Shown: positions 18,701-27,087 of the stretch, piece by piece
How the letters are laid out: every line of letters starts with the position of its first letter
How positions within the stretch are numbered: the first letter of the stretch is position 1
Source: Opitutia bacterium UBA7876
GTDB taxonomy: Bacteria; Verrucomicrobiota; Verrucomicrobiia; Opitutales; Seribacteraceae
NCBI GenBank assembly: GCA_002500665.1
Contig: DLRY01000017.1
Span: 1 to 64,000, forward strand
Reading direction: 5' to 3'
Length of the DNA: 64,000 nt
Translations under genes and position numbers: made by a program
Notes under the pieces: generated by a model
The model's input: only the letters and a program-made list of their open reading frames with translations
What the model was told of the DNA's origin: nothing
Database searches by the model: none

Positions 18701-20539
18701 ATGTCATTCCAGCGATTCTCGATTCTTCTCGCTTGCCTCGCCCTCACGCCTCTGTGGTCGAAGCGACCCAACGTCGTCTTTCTCGTCTCTGAGGACAACT
18801 CGATCCATTACCTCAAGCACTACGGCTATGGGGCAAGCGCCCCCAATATCGAGGCCCTTGCCGCAAAGGGGCTGACCTTCAACCACGCCTTTTCCAACAG
18901 CCCCGTTTGCTCGGTTGCCCGCTCGACCCTGGCCACCTCCATCCTGGCTCCCCGGGGCGGCTTCCAATATCACCGCAAATCCGCCAAGGCAAATCTTCCC
19001 AAGGGGTACCAGCCCTGGAGCGCGATGTTGCGCAAGGCCGGATACTACGCCACCAACAACTGGAAGACGGATTATAATTTCGTTCACGATATGAAGAAGC
19101 TTTGGGATGCGTCCTCCCGCAAGGCAAGCTGGCGCAACCGGCCCGACAAGGAGATGCCCTTCTTTCACATGCAATCCTTCGCACATTCCCATGAAAGCTC
19201 CCTGCATTTCTCCAAGGGAGCAATGGATAGCTCAAAGACGGGCCATGATCCGGCCAAGGTCAGGCTGGCCCCCTATTTTCCGGATACCCCGACCTTCCGC
19301 TACACGCATGCCCGTTACCTGGACCGCATTGAAGTCATCGACGAACAGATAGGAGTAGTAATCGATAAACTCAGGGAAGACGGGCTTCTCGAGGATACTT
19401 TCGTTTTTTACTTTGGGGATCACGGCGGGGTCTTGCCCCGAGGAAAGGGCTATGCCTATGAGAGCGGCCTGCACGTCCCTTTGGTCATACGTATTCCGGA
19501 GAACTTTAAGCATCTGACCGACCATGAGCGGGGAACTCGTACCGATGGCTTCGTCAGTTTCATTGATTTCGGGCCTACCGTCCTGAACTTGGCCGGACTC
19601 AGGGCCAACCCGCTTTGCGACGGGAGGGCCTTTCTTGGGAAGGGTACCAGTGTCAAGGAGCTCTCAAGCAGGGACGAAGCCTTCGGTTATGCCGACCGGT
19701 TTGACGAAAAATACGACTTGGTTCGCTTTATACGCAAGGGGAGGTACTCCTACCTGAGGAACCTGCAGGGGTTTTATCCTGATGCCCTGCAGAACAACTA
19801 CCGTTACCGCATGCTGGCCTTCACGGAATGGAGAAATCTTTTCAAGCAGGGCAAGCTCAACGAGATTCAGAGCCAGTTCCATCGCCCCCGTCCGGCGGAG
19901 CAGCTCTTCGATGTCGAGAAGGACCCTCATGAAGTCAACGACCTCTCCGGCGATCCCAAGCATTCGGAAACCCTGAAGGAAATGCGCAGGCTCATGCAGG
20001 AGAAGCTGCGTGAGATCAACGACCTCAGCTTTTTTCCTGAAAGCCATATGGTGGCAAACGCCCTCGGCGACGGTGTGGCCTATGGACGCAAGCGCCAAGC
20101 GGAGATTGCAAGCCTGGCCGGGATTGCGGATTTGGCCCTCCTGCCCTGGGAGGAAGCCCGCAAGCCCTTGGCCCAAGCCATGGCCTCGGATAATGAATGG
20201 GACCGCTACTGGGCCTGTATCACGGCCTCCGTCATCGGTGAATCGGCCAAACCCCTCGTCGCGAACGCCAAGAAGCTCCTTTCGGACGAAAACCTGATGG
20301 TCCGGGCTCGGGCGGCCGAGTTTCTCGGTTCCATTCGTGCCTTCGACCCGATGCCAACCCTCATTGGCATCCTCAACGAGAGCAAGTCGTCCCAGGAAGT
20401 TCTGCTGACATTCAACACGGTCGTCTACCTGCGCGACTACAAAGGATATGCCTTCGATCTCTCCAAGGTTAACCTGAAAAGCAAGGCCGGGGAAAGTTCC
20501 CGCCGCACGGGTTACCTTTCCGGCAAGAAAAACCTGTGA
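18701..20539 (+). CDS. Secreted sulfatase with atypical CSVAR motif and HEAT-like tail
   Basis: A 612-residue sulfatase-family protein with a Sec signal (residues 1-20). The N-terminal metal site reads SEDNS instead of the common DD pair. The residue-70 cysteine lies in CSVAR rather than CxPSR, so formylglycine formation at this cysteine is uncertain. The downstream block YFGDHGG and the C-terminal ELFDVEKDPHEV-type segment (here QLFDVEKDPHEVNDL) are conserved. I recall a sulfamidase-like subfamily in related phyla sharing EDNS, CSVAR and YHR, which fits here. From about residue 480 the sequence turns into HEAT-like helices. The stop overlaps the next start (GTGA), implying translational coupling. 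Confidence 0.85.
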   Translation: MSFQRFSILLACLALTPLWSKRPNVVFLVSEDNSIHYLKHYGYGASAPNIEALAAKGLTFNHAFSNSPVCSVARSTLATSILAPRGGFQYHRKSAKANLPKGYQPWSAMLRKAGYYATNNWKTDYNFVHDMKKLWDASSRKASWRNRPDKEMPFFHMQSFAHSHESSLHFSKGAMDSSKTGHDPAKVRLAPYFPDTPTFRYTHARYLDRIEVIDEQIGVVIDKLREDGLLEDTFVFYFGDHGGVLPRGKGYAYESGLHVPLVIRIPENFKHLTDHERGTRTDGFVSFIDFGPTVLNLAGLRANPLCDGRAFLGKGTSVKELSSRDEAFGYADRFDEKYDLVRFIRKGRYSYLRNLQGFYPDALQNNYRYRMLAFTEWRNLFKQGKLNEIQSQFHRPRPAEQLFDVEKDPHEVNDLSGDPKHSETLKEMRRLMQEKLREINDLSFFPESHMVANALGDGVAYGRKRQAEIASLAGIADLALLPWEEARKPLAQAMASDNEWDRYWACITASVIGESAKPLVANAKKLLSDENLMVRARAAEFLGSIRAFDPMPTLIGILNESKSSQEVLLTFNTVVYLRDYKGYAFDLSKVNLKSKAGESSRRTGYLSGKKNL

Positions 20540-22524
20540 GGAATTTTCCTCTCCGCCTGAAGATTGCGACCTTGCTGTTCGCCTTTTCGGGCGGTTCCCC
20601 TTGCCGGGGAGACGAAGGCAAGCCAAGTATCCTGGACTACCCGAGGATACAGGCCGAGATGACGTCCGGTCAGGCGAGGGCCGTTTTTCTGATGCGGTCC
20701 CAAAGATACGTCGAGGCGGAAGCGGCCCTCCGCAAGATCATCGAGAGGTTTCCCCAATCACCCTCCGCCCATTACAACCTGGCTTGCATGCATGCCATCC
20801 GGGGCAACCTCGACGAGTCCTTTAAGAGCCTGAACAGAGCGGTTGAACTGGGTTTCCGCAGGGAACCTCACATAAGGAACGATCCCGATCTCGTGAACCT
20901 GCGCGAAGACGAGAGGTTCCTCGAGATTCTCAAGAGAGCCGATGAGCCTTTCGGGGCTGCGGTCTGGCCGAATTTCCCCAAGGCGGTTCCCGCCTTGGCC
21001 AAGGATGGCGAAGTTGTCTTGGCGGAGTCCAACGTAGGTTACGATCCCAAGGTCGGCTTGTTCGTGGGTTTGGTCAAGGCCGGAGAAAAAGAGGGCGATC
21101 AGGAGGTAGCGAAGGGGCAGGGAAAGGTTGGGGATTTGTTGCGGAAATGGCATGAGGAAGGAACGGCGGCGGGCAATCTTGGTGATTTCTACGACAATCA
21201 CGATGGCGATCATTCCAACATGAACTTCAAGGGCTTTCCCCAACTAACGAGGATCGAGTACGCGGAGCCTCTGCGCAAGCGCAGGCTTCACAATGGCTTG
21301 CAGAGTAATTTCGTATTCAGCGGCATCACCATCGGCAATTCCTCAACAGCCATTACCGGCGGTCCGAATTGGCGCAGCCAACCGCGTCTTGCCCTTACCC
21401 GACCCAATGGGGCCCGCACGCTTGCCCTTCACTACCTCCGTAATCACCTCTATTTCTACCCCGAGCACCGTGACCACGATCCTGGTCGCAACGGAAGCGA
21501 CGGGGGCGGGCATGGAGACGTCTTCCCCGCCAACGTCCCCTACTTCGTTATCAGTCAGGGTTCATCTGGTTCGGACCGAGCCTTCATGAACGCCTTCGCA
21601 TCGATGCTCACCGCCCTTCGACCGGAGAGCAAGAAAGCACTGGCTCGTTCCACCCTCCTGATGCCCACCCTTCAGCAGGTTTTCCGAAGAAGCAACCGCA
21701 ACCTCGGTACTGAGGAGGAGTACTTTACGGGCAAGGCTCACCCGACTGTCTTCGATTCTTCTCATCTCGACGTAGAGAAGATGATCCGCCGGGCCCATGC
21801 CTTGCGCCCCGATTAGCTTCCCCCCTTGGCCCAGTTTCGGGTGCTCGAGCAGGATCGCCCCGTGCCCGGACGTGATTTCTTCGACTTTCGTCCTAATCAG
21901 CGCCTTTTTGATACGCCCTGCGCTTGCGCCCGCGTCTACAAGTCCACCGCCGGTTCCCTGCGCTTCATCCTCGACGCAAGTGCCTCGAGGGATCTGAACG
22001 GCAAGCCCTTGACTTGGCGCTGGGAGGTTTTGCGGGGGGATGAGGGGCGGATTGAAATCGAGAAAATGGATGCCAACGCAAGCCGCGTGCGGCTGACCGT
22101 GCCCTGGCATGGGCGCCGTCCCGTTTACGCTGGATCCAAGATGGAATCCAATCGCGTCGACGTGGGTCTTTTCGTGGGGAATGGAAAGCACTGGTCCGCC
22201 CCCGCCTTCTTTTCGGTTTATTTTCCGGACAACCAGAAAAGGACTTATCATCCCGACGGTCGTCTTCTCTCCATTGATTATTCTCTCGGCAACTATGTTG
22301 ACCCGGTCCTCGACACTCCCCGCCCGTGGCGGGACGATTATAGGTATGAGGCGAATGGAACGATGCTGGGATGGACGCGCTTCCACGAGGGCGAGGAGGA
22401 AGGACAGGAATTCACCAGTGAAGGGTTCCTAGTGGTCAAAGGGGACGTGCGGAAAACCATACGGGTCCGCTATCAAGCCCAAAAGCTAGGCAACCGGGTG
22501 GTACTGGTCCAGGAACCGAGGTAG
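20536..22524 (+). pseudogene. TPR-containing secreted protein gene interrupted by an in-frame TAG
   Basis: A single reading frame of about 662 codons broken once, by TAG at 21814-21816. The first part (426 residues, GTG start overlapping the sulfatase stop) has a Sec signal, a TPR-like stretch near residues 47-110 (AEAALRKIIERFPQ, HYNLACMHAIRG) and an unknown domain ending DVEKMIRRAHALRPD. After the stop the same frame resumes with LPPLAQFRVLEQDRPVPG and runs to 22524 without another lesion. No ribosome site or good start precedes the second part. The join reads like one continuous protein, so I call it an interrupted gene; the alternatives are a base-calling error or stop readthrough. Its role in the sulfatase locus is unknown. 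Confidence 0.75.
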
Positions 22525-22706
22525 AGGTTTCGGTCGTCGCGCTCCTTCCTTTCGCCAGCTTGGACGGGGAACCTATCGCCTTTTTGGCGGAAAAAAATCC
22601 GAAAAATTATGTAAAAAGCATAATTAATGTCTCAAAATTCACCCTTCAGGTTATAGGAATTGAGTTAGCCGTAGGTTCAAGTGCAAAAGACTTACGCGCA
22701 AGGCTT

Positions 22707-22741
22707 GGGCATGTGGTTTGGGCAAACCACATGCCCTTTTT
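22707..22741 (+). terminator. Rho-independent terminator
   Basis: A perfect 13-base-pair stem (22707-22719 with 22724-22736, core GGGCATGTGGTTT) with a four-base loop is followed by TTTTTA. The T-run is only on the plus side, so it should end the sulfatase-cluster transcript arriving from 22524. It lies 20 bases past the stop of the convergent amidohydrolase gene and could also slow that transcript. Confidence 0.85.
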
Positions 22742-22760
22742 ATAATCAAAATCCTCTTGC

Positions 22761-24059
22761 TTACCTCGGTTTGGGTTCGGGGCGGTCCCCATAGCGCTCG
22801 TAGAGCCTGGTGTGCCTGCTTTGCAGGCTTGTGGCTCGTCCCATGATGCGCATGTGGCGAACGGAAGAACGGATGTCGAGCAGGTCGCCCGAGGTGGCGA
22901 TGAAGGTCGCGTCCTTTCCTGCCTCCAAAGTTCCGAGGCGCTTGGCCACGCCACACAGTCGGGCCGGCTCGATTGTGATCGAGGCGAGGGCCTTGGAGCG
23001 GGTGAGGCCATGGGCGACGGCTTGAGACGCATGGTAGGGAAGGTTGCGCTGATTGGCGGCCGACCAGCCACCCAGCCGAAGGCCTATAGAGAGGGGCACG
23101 CCGGCCTTGGCCAGGATTCCGGGAGCGCGGAATTGCTGGTCGTGGGGCGAGTTGCGGTGGCGCGGAGCGGTAAAGACGTGACGATAGACCACGGGAATCT
23201 TTTTTTGAGCCAGCGTATCGGCCAGTTTCCAGGAATCCCGCCCACCCGAGAGGATCACTCGGTAGCGCCTTTTTCCAGCCCACTCGACGGCGGCCTTGAT
23301 CTGGCGAAGTTCGTCGGCGTGGATCATGACGGGCATCTTCCCGCCGAGGGCGGGGAGCATGGCTTCCCAGGCAGGCACGGCATCGAACTTGCCGGGGTTG
23401 GCAGCCTTGGCTCTGGCGTAGGCTTCCGCCTGGTCGAAAAACTCGTCGAGCTCGCGGATGACACGCCGGCGCTCCCTCTGCTGTTCCTGAATCGACTTCG
23501 GCTTGGCGTCACCCGGAGCTTGGGGTTGGGGTAGGCCGAGCGAGTGGCCGGGCCACCAGAGGTGCAGGGCTACCTTGGGGCGGACCGTCATTTCCTCCAC
23601 GCCCCATCCATCGAGGACAATCAGGCCGGAGGTTCCCGAGACCATTCCGCCCATGGGTGCGACGAGGGAATGGGTAACGCCATTGGCCCGGGCCACGGGG
23701 ATAAGCTCGGAGTCCGGGTTTATGGCTACCCATGCCTCCACGTCGGGTGTGTGGGTGCCCACTTCGGACTCGTCCCGGGTTGGTCGAAGGGCGTTGATCT
23801 CAGCCAATCCGAGCGAAGAACCCGGGCTGATCAGCCCGGGGTAGATTTCCAGGTCCTTCCAATCGACTACCTTGCATCCTTTGGGCGCCTTTACGGATTT
23901 GCCGATGGCCTTGATCTTTCCGGCCACAACGAGAAGTTCACCGGGCTCGAAGGAAAGGCTTGGGGTTGCCTGGATTTTCTTCGCCCGGTAGATGGTCTGC
24001 CCAGCCAAGACCGGGCCAATCAGCAAACAGGCGAGGAAGCAAAGGAATGATTTCTTCAT
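22761..24059 (-). CDS. Secreted amidohydrolase-like protein lacking the HxH metal motif
   Basis: A 432-residue protein with a Sec signal (residues 1-19) and the overall layout of amidohydrolases: an N-terminal beta domain (ELLVVAGKIKAIGKSV), a TIM-barrel-like core and the C-terminal ITIEPARLCGVAKRLGTLEAGKDATFI signature. Where metal-dependent members have HxH after the first strand, this one reads YPGLISPGSSLG. One histidine remains in MIHADE, and the usual late aspartate is not evident near GLRLGGWSAANQRNLPYHAS. It may be a non-catalytic partner. Its start overlaps the stop of the fused amidohydrolase gene (ATGA), so the two are translationally coupled and probably form a complex. Confidence 0.82.
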   Translation of the reverse strand: MKKSFLCFLACLLIGPVLAGQTIYRAKKIQATPSLSFEPGELLVVAGKIKAIGKSVKAPKGCKVVDWKDLEIYPGLISPGSSLGLAEINALRPTRDESEVGTHTPDVEAWVAINPDSELIPVARANGVTHSLVAPMGGMVSGTSGLIVLDGWGVEEMTVRPKVALHLWWPGHSLGLPQPQAPGDAKPKSIQEQQRERRRVIRELDEFFDQAEAYARAKAANPGKFDAVPAWEAMLPALGGKMPVMIHADELRQIKAAVEWAGKRRYRVILSGGRDSWKLADTLAQKKIPVVYRHVFTAPRHRNSPHDQQFRAPGILAKAGVPLSIGLRLGGWSAANQRNLPYHASQAVAHGLTRSKALASITIEPARLCGVAKRLGTLEAGKDATFIATSGDLLDIRSSVRHMRIMGRATSLQSRHTRLYERYGDRPEPKPR

Positions 24060-26914
24060 CGATGGCCTCCTTTCGAGTTACAACCATGAGAGCGGCAGGA
24101 ATGAGGATGCAGGTCGCAAGCCGTTTCCAGCGAATAACGGAAGAACCTCTGCCTGGCTTCCTCGCCGGCTCCGTCTTCCTTTCCGTCACCCAGGGATTTT
24201 TGAGCCTTGGTGATGAGTTCGGTGCGCTCCGCGGAGCGCCGGGCCTCCCTTTCCCTTGTTTGCTTGATCTCATGGTAGAGGACGCCATCGATCCAGGTTT
24301 GCCTGCAAACGGTTCGGTAATCCAGAGGGTTGGTCGACCAGAGGGCGAGATCGGCATCCTTTCCGGGTTCGAGGGAACCGACCCATTCATCGATGCCAAG
24401 CTGCTTGGCCGGGTTGAGGGTAACGAACTTGAGGGCTTCGACCTCGCTCAGGCCGCCGTACTTTACGGCCTTGGCCGCCTCCATGTTCATGCGGCGGGCA
24501 TGGTCGGAAGAATCCGAGTTGAAGCTGACTACGCATCCACGTTCATGCATGAGTGCTCCGGCATAGGGAATGGCGTCGTAGACCTCGAACTTATAGGCCC
24601 ACCAGTCGGAGAAAGTAGAGGCTCCCGCTCCATGCCGGGCGATCTCGTCGGCCACCTTGTAGCCCTCCAAGACGTGCTGAAGACTCGCTACGCGAACCCC
24701 GAAGCTCTCCATGGTACGAAGGAAAACGAGAATCTCGTCCTGCCGGTAGGAGTGGCAATGGATGAGCCTTTCGCCCCGTATGATCTCCAGGATCGCTTCC
24801 AGTTCGAGGTTTTTCCTCACGGGCGGTCCCTCGCCTTGCCGAGCCTGACCGAGTCGCAGGCCATATTGGCGGGCGGCGGTGAAGCGGTTGGTGAAAAAGG
24901 TCTTCACCCCCATCCGGGTCTGGGGAAAGCGGGTGACGTACTTGTCCCCCCAGTTGGCCTGCTTGACGTTCTCGCCAAGGGCGAACTTAATCCCGCTCGG
25001 GGCTTTCTCGAACAGCATCCCGTCTGGCCCTGACCCTAGCCTAAGCTTGATGACGGCGTTTTGACCGCCGATCGGGTTGGCCGAGCCGTGGAGCAGGTTG
25101 CAGGCGGTAACCCCACCGGCTAACTGGCGCTCGACGTTGATGCTCTCCGAGTTAACCACGTCGGCTATTCGCACCATGGAGGTGGAGGGGAGGGTGGACT
25201 CGTTGACCCGGCCTAGGATCATGGAATGGCTGTGGCAGTCTATGATTCCGGGAGTGAGGTGCATGCCCTTGCCCGGGATGATTTTGCAGTCCTTGGGAGC
25301 CTTCGCCCTGAGGTTCGGGCCGATGGCGGCGATCTTCCCCCCTTTGACGAGCAAGTCGTGACCGGACAGGATGCCTTTTCCGGAGCAAGTCCAGAGCTTG
25401 AAGCCAGTAAAAAGGGCCGAAGACGGGCTCTCGACGGGCTTGCGGTCGGCGTGAGGAAAGCGGGCGGTCCGCTTTTCGGGCTCCTTTTCAGCGCTTGCGT
25501 TGTCGTCCGCCTTTGCTTTTTCGTGGTTTTCGGACGGGTAGCGGTAGGGGACCCCTTTGATCCAAGTGGAACTGACCATGGCATCCTTGGCAAAATAGCT
25601 TTCGCCGTTCACTACGACCAAGTTGGCCAGCTTTCCCTTCTCCAAGGTACCGACAAACGATTCGATCCCGCAGATCCGGGCCGGGTTAGTGGTTAGTGCG
25701 GCGAGAGCCTTTTTCTCGGGAAGCCCCCGTCCGATGGCCTGAAGCAGGTTGCGACGGAATTCTCCAAGGCTGAGGCCGGTCGTGGTCAGGGAGAGCGACT
25801 TGGTCCTGGAGGAGATTAGCGATGGGTTGCCCGGGGCATGGTCCCAAGCTCTCAGTTGATCGAGGGAGATTTGTTCCCAATCCTCCTCATCGGGCAATTT
25901 GGAGAGGGCGGGGAAGCGCAGGGGGGAAACGTAGGCGTGATTCTTGGAAAGAGCGAGGTCCGGCCTTCTCCATTCGTCGCCCGTGGCAATGATCACGGGA
26001 TGGAAGCCGAATTCTCTGCCTAGGCTCAGGGCCCGGCTTTCCATCAGACAACTGCCGGGCTCGACCCAGACCGGAAATGGATTTTTCTTGTCCAGGACTT
26101 CCTGTAACCTGCGGATTCCGGGATGAGGAAGATCGGGCAGAGGAGAAGGCTTTCTCAGGAGGTAAAGGGATTTTTCACGGGCGTGAATGGCATCGAGAAA
26201 GGCCTGCCGAGTTACCGCCAGGGCACCCATCAGGGAGTTGGGATAAACGGGCGGGGACTGTTGCTTCCCGACTGGGTCGAAGGCAAGGATTTGCGCCACT
26301 TCCTCCTTGAGGATCAATTCGTTCGGGTTTCCTTCTCCCAGCAGGACGCAGGGCCCGGTCCCTCTCATGATCCCCTCCGAGGGGGCTAGATGTACGGCCG
26401 TGAATCCGTGCTGGCGGAGGTTTTTCCAGCTACCTTCGGCGGGCTGGAAACTTTCGCTTCCCTTCCGCTCCGGATGAACGCCGGAAACCTCAAACCCCGG
26501 GCCCTTTTCACCGGGGTCGGGCCTGGTGGATGGGGTTCCCTGAAAGGAAAGGGAGGCGGTTGCAACGACATGGTGATCGTGCTTGAGGTCGAGCAGTTTG
26601 CCTGCATTCGCTCCCGTCAAGAGGTAGGGGTCGATGAAGCCCGCATAGATGGTCTTGCCCGTCATGTCCCACTTGCGATAGCCCGCGGGAATCTCACCGC
26701 CTTTACGGACCGTCTCGATGATTCCGTCGCGAATAAGGAGTACTCCGCCCCGAATCCTTGAATCCGGGCTGACCTGGACGTCTGCCCCGATCAAGGCGTG
26801 CAGGTTCAGGCCCACTGGTTTTTCCCCGGGAAAAGTAAATTTCCGCTCCAAGCCCACGAGCGAGAATGGAAGGAGCAAAGTCAGGGCTATGGAAGTGAGG
26901 ATATTGAATGCCAT
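24056..26914 (-). CDS. Secreted protein with two fused amidohydrolase domains
   Basis: A 952-residue exported protein with two amidohydrolase-like halves. Domain one (about 25-460) has the beta-sandwich opening (GGVLLIRDGIIETV) and the terminal TNPARICGIESFVGTLEKGK signature but reads YAGFIDPYLLTG where HxH belongs. After a charged linker (about 465-500), domain two (about 505-905) carries intact metal-site motifs: IDCHSHS, LIHCHSYRQDE, SLQHVLEG and SFNSDSSDHARR. Catalysis should therefore reside in the second half; the first looks degenerate. The substrate is unknown; imidazolonepropionase- and dipeptidase-like relatives are exported in related bacteria. It is divergent from the macroglobulin gene and overlaps the next gene by 4 bases. 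Confidence 0.85.
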   Translation of the reverse strand: MAFNILTSIALTLLLPFSLVGLERKFTFPGEKPVGLNLHALIGADVQVSPDSRIRGGVLLIRDGIIETVRKGGEIPAGYRKWDMTGKTIYAGFIDPYLLTGANAGKLLDLKHDHHVVATASLSFQGTPSTRPDPGEKGPGFEVSGVHPERKGSESFQPAEGSWKNLRQHGFTAVHLAPSEGIMRGTGPCVLLGEGNPNELILKEEVAQILAFDPVGKQQSPPVYPNSLMGALAVTRQAFLDAIHAREKSLYLLRKPSPLPDLPHPGIRRLQEVLDKKNPFPVWVEPGSCLMESRALSLGREFGFHPVIIATGDEWRRPDLALSKNHAYVSPLRFPALSKLPDEEDWEQISLDQLRAWDHAPGNPSLISSRTKSLSLTTTGLSLGEFRRNLLQAIGRGLPEKKALAALTTNPARICGIESFVGTLEKGKLANLVVVNGESYFAKDAMVSSTWIKGVPYRYPSENHEKAKADDNASAEKEPEKRTARFPHADRKPVESPSSALFTGFKLWTCSGKGILSGHDLLVKGGKIAAIGPNLRAKAPKDCKIIPGKGMHLTPGIIDCHSHSMILGRVNESTLPSTSMVRIADVVNSESINVERQLAGGVTACNLLHGSANPIGGQNAVIKLRLGSGPDGMLFEKAPSGIKFALGENVKQANWGDKYVTRFPQTRMGVKTFFTNRFTAARQYGLRLGQARQGEGPPVRKNLELEAILEIIRGERLIHCHSYRQDEILVFLRTMESFGVRVASLQHVLEGYKVADEIARHGAGASTFSDWWAYKFEVYDAIPYAGALMHERGCVVSFNSDSSDHARRMNMEAAKAVKYGGLSEVEALKFVTLNPAKQLGIDEWVGSLEPGKDADLALWSTNPLDYRTVCRQTWIDGVLYHEIKQTREREARRSAERTELITKAQKSLGDGKEDGAGEEARQRFFRYSLETACDLHPHSCRSHGCNSKGGHR

Positions 26915-27087
26915 GATGACAAGGATGCTCTTCCCCTCGGGCAGGGCAAACCTTAATCAAAACGGTCCGCAATGGATTTTTTTCTATGGAAAAGAAGTCT
27001 GGCGCGTCCTAAGTGGATCATGTTAGAACTAATCATTCAGGAGTCTACGGCTCTCGTGCCCCTTGCCTCATACAACTCATTCCGACC

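Noticed and set aside
22590..22680. AT-rich palindromes (AATTATG/CATAATT) as an operator or small RNA
   Set aside because: Short arms in AT-rich DNA near the terminator; no promoter or other support.
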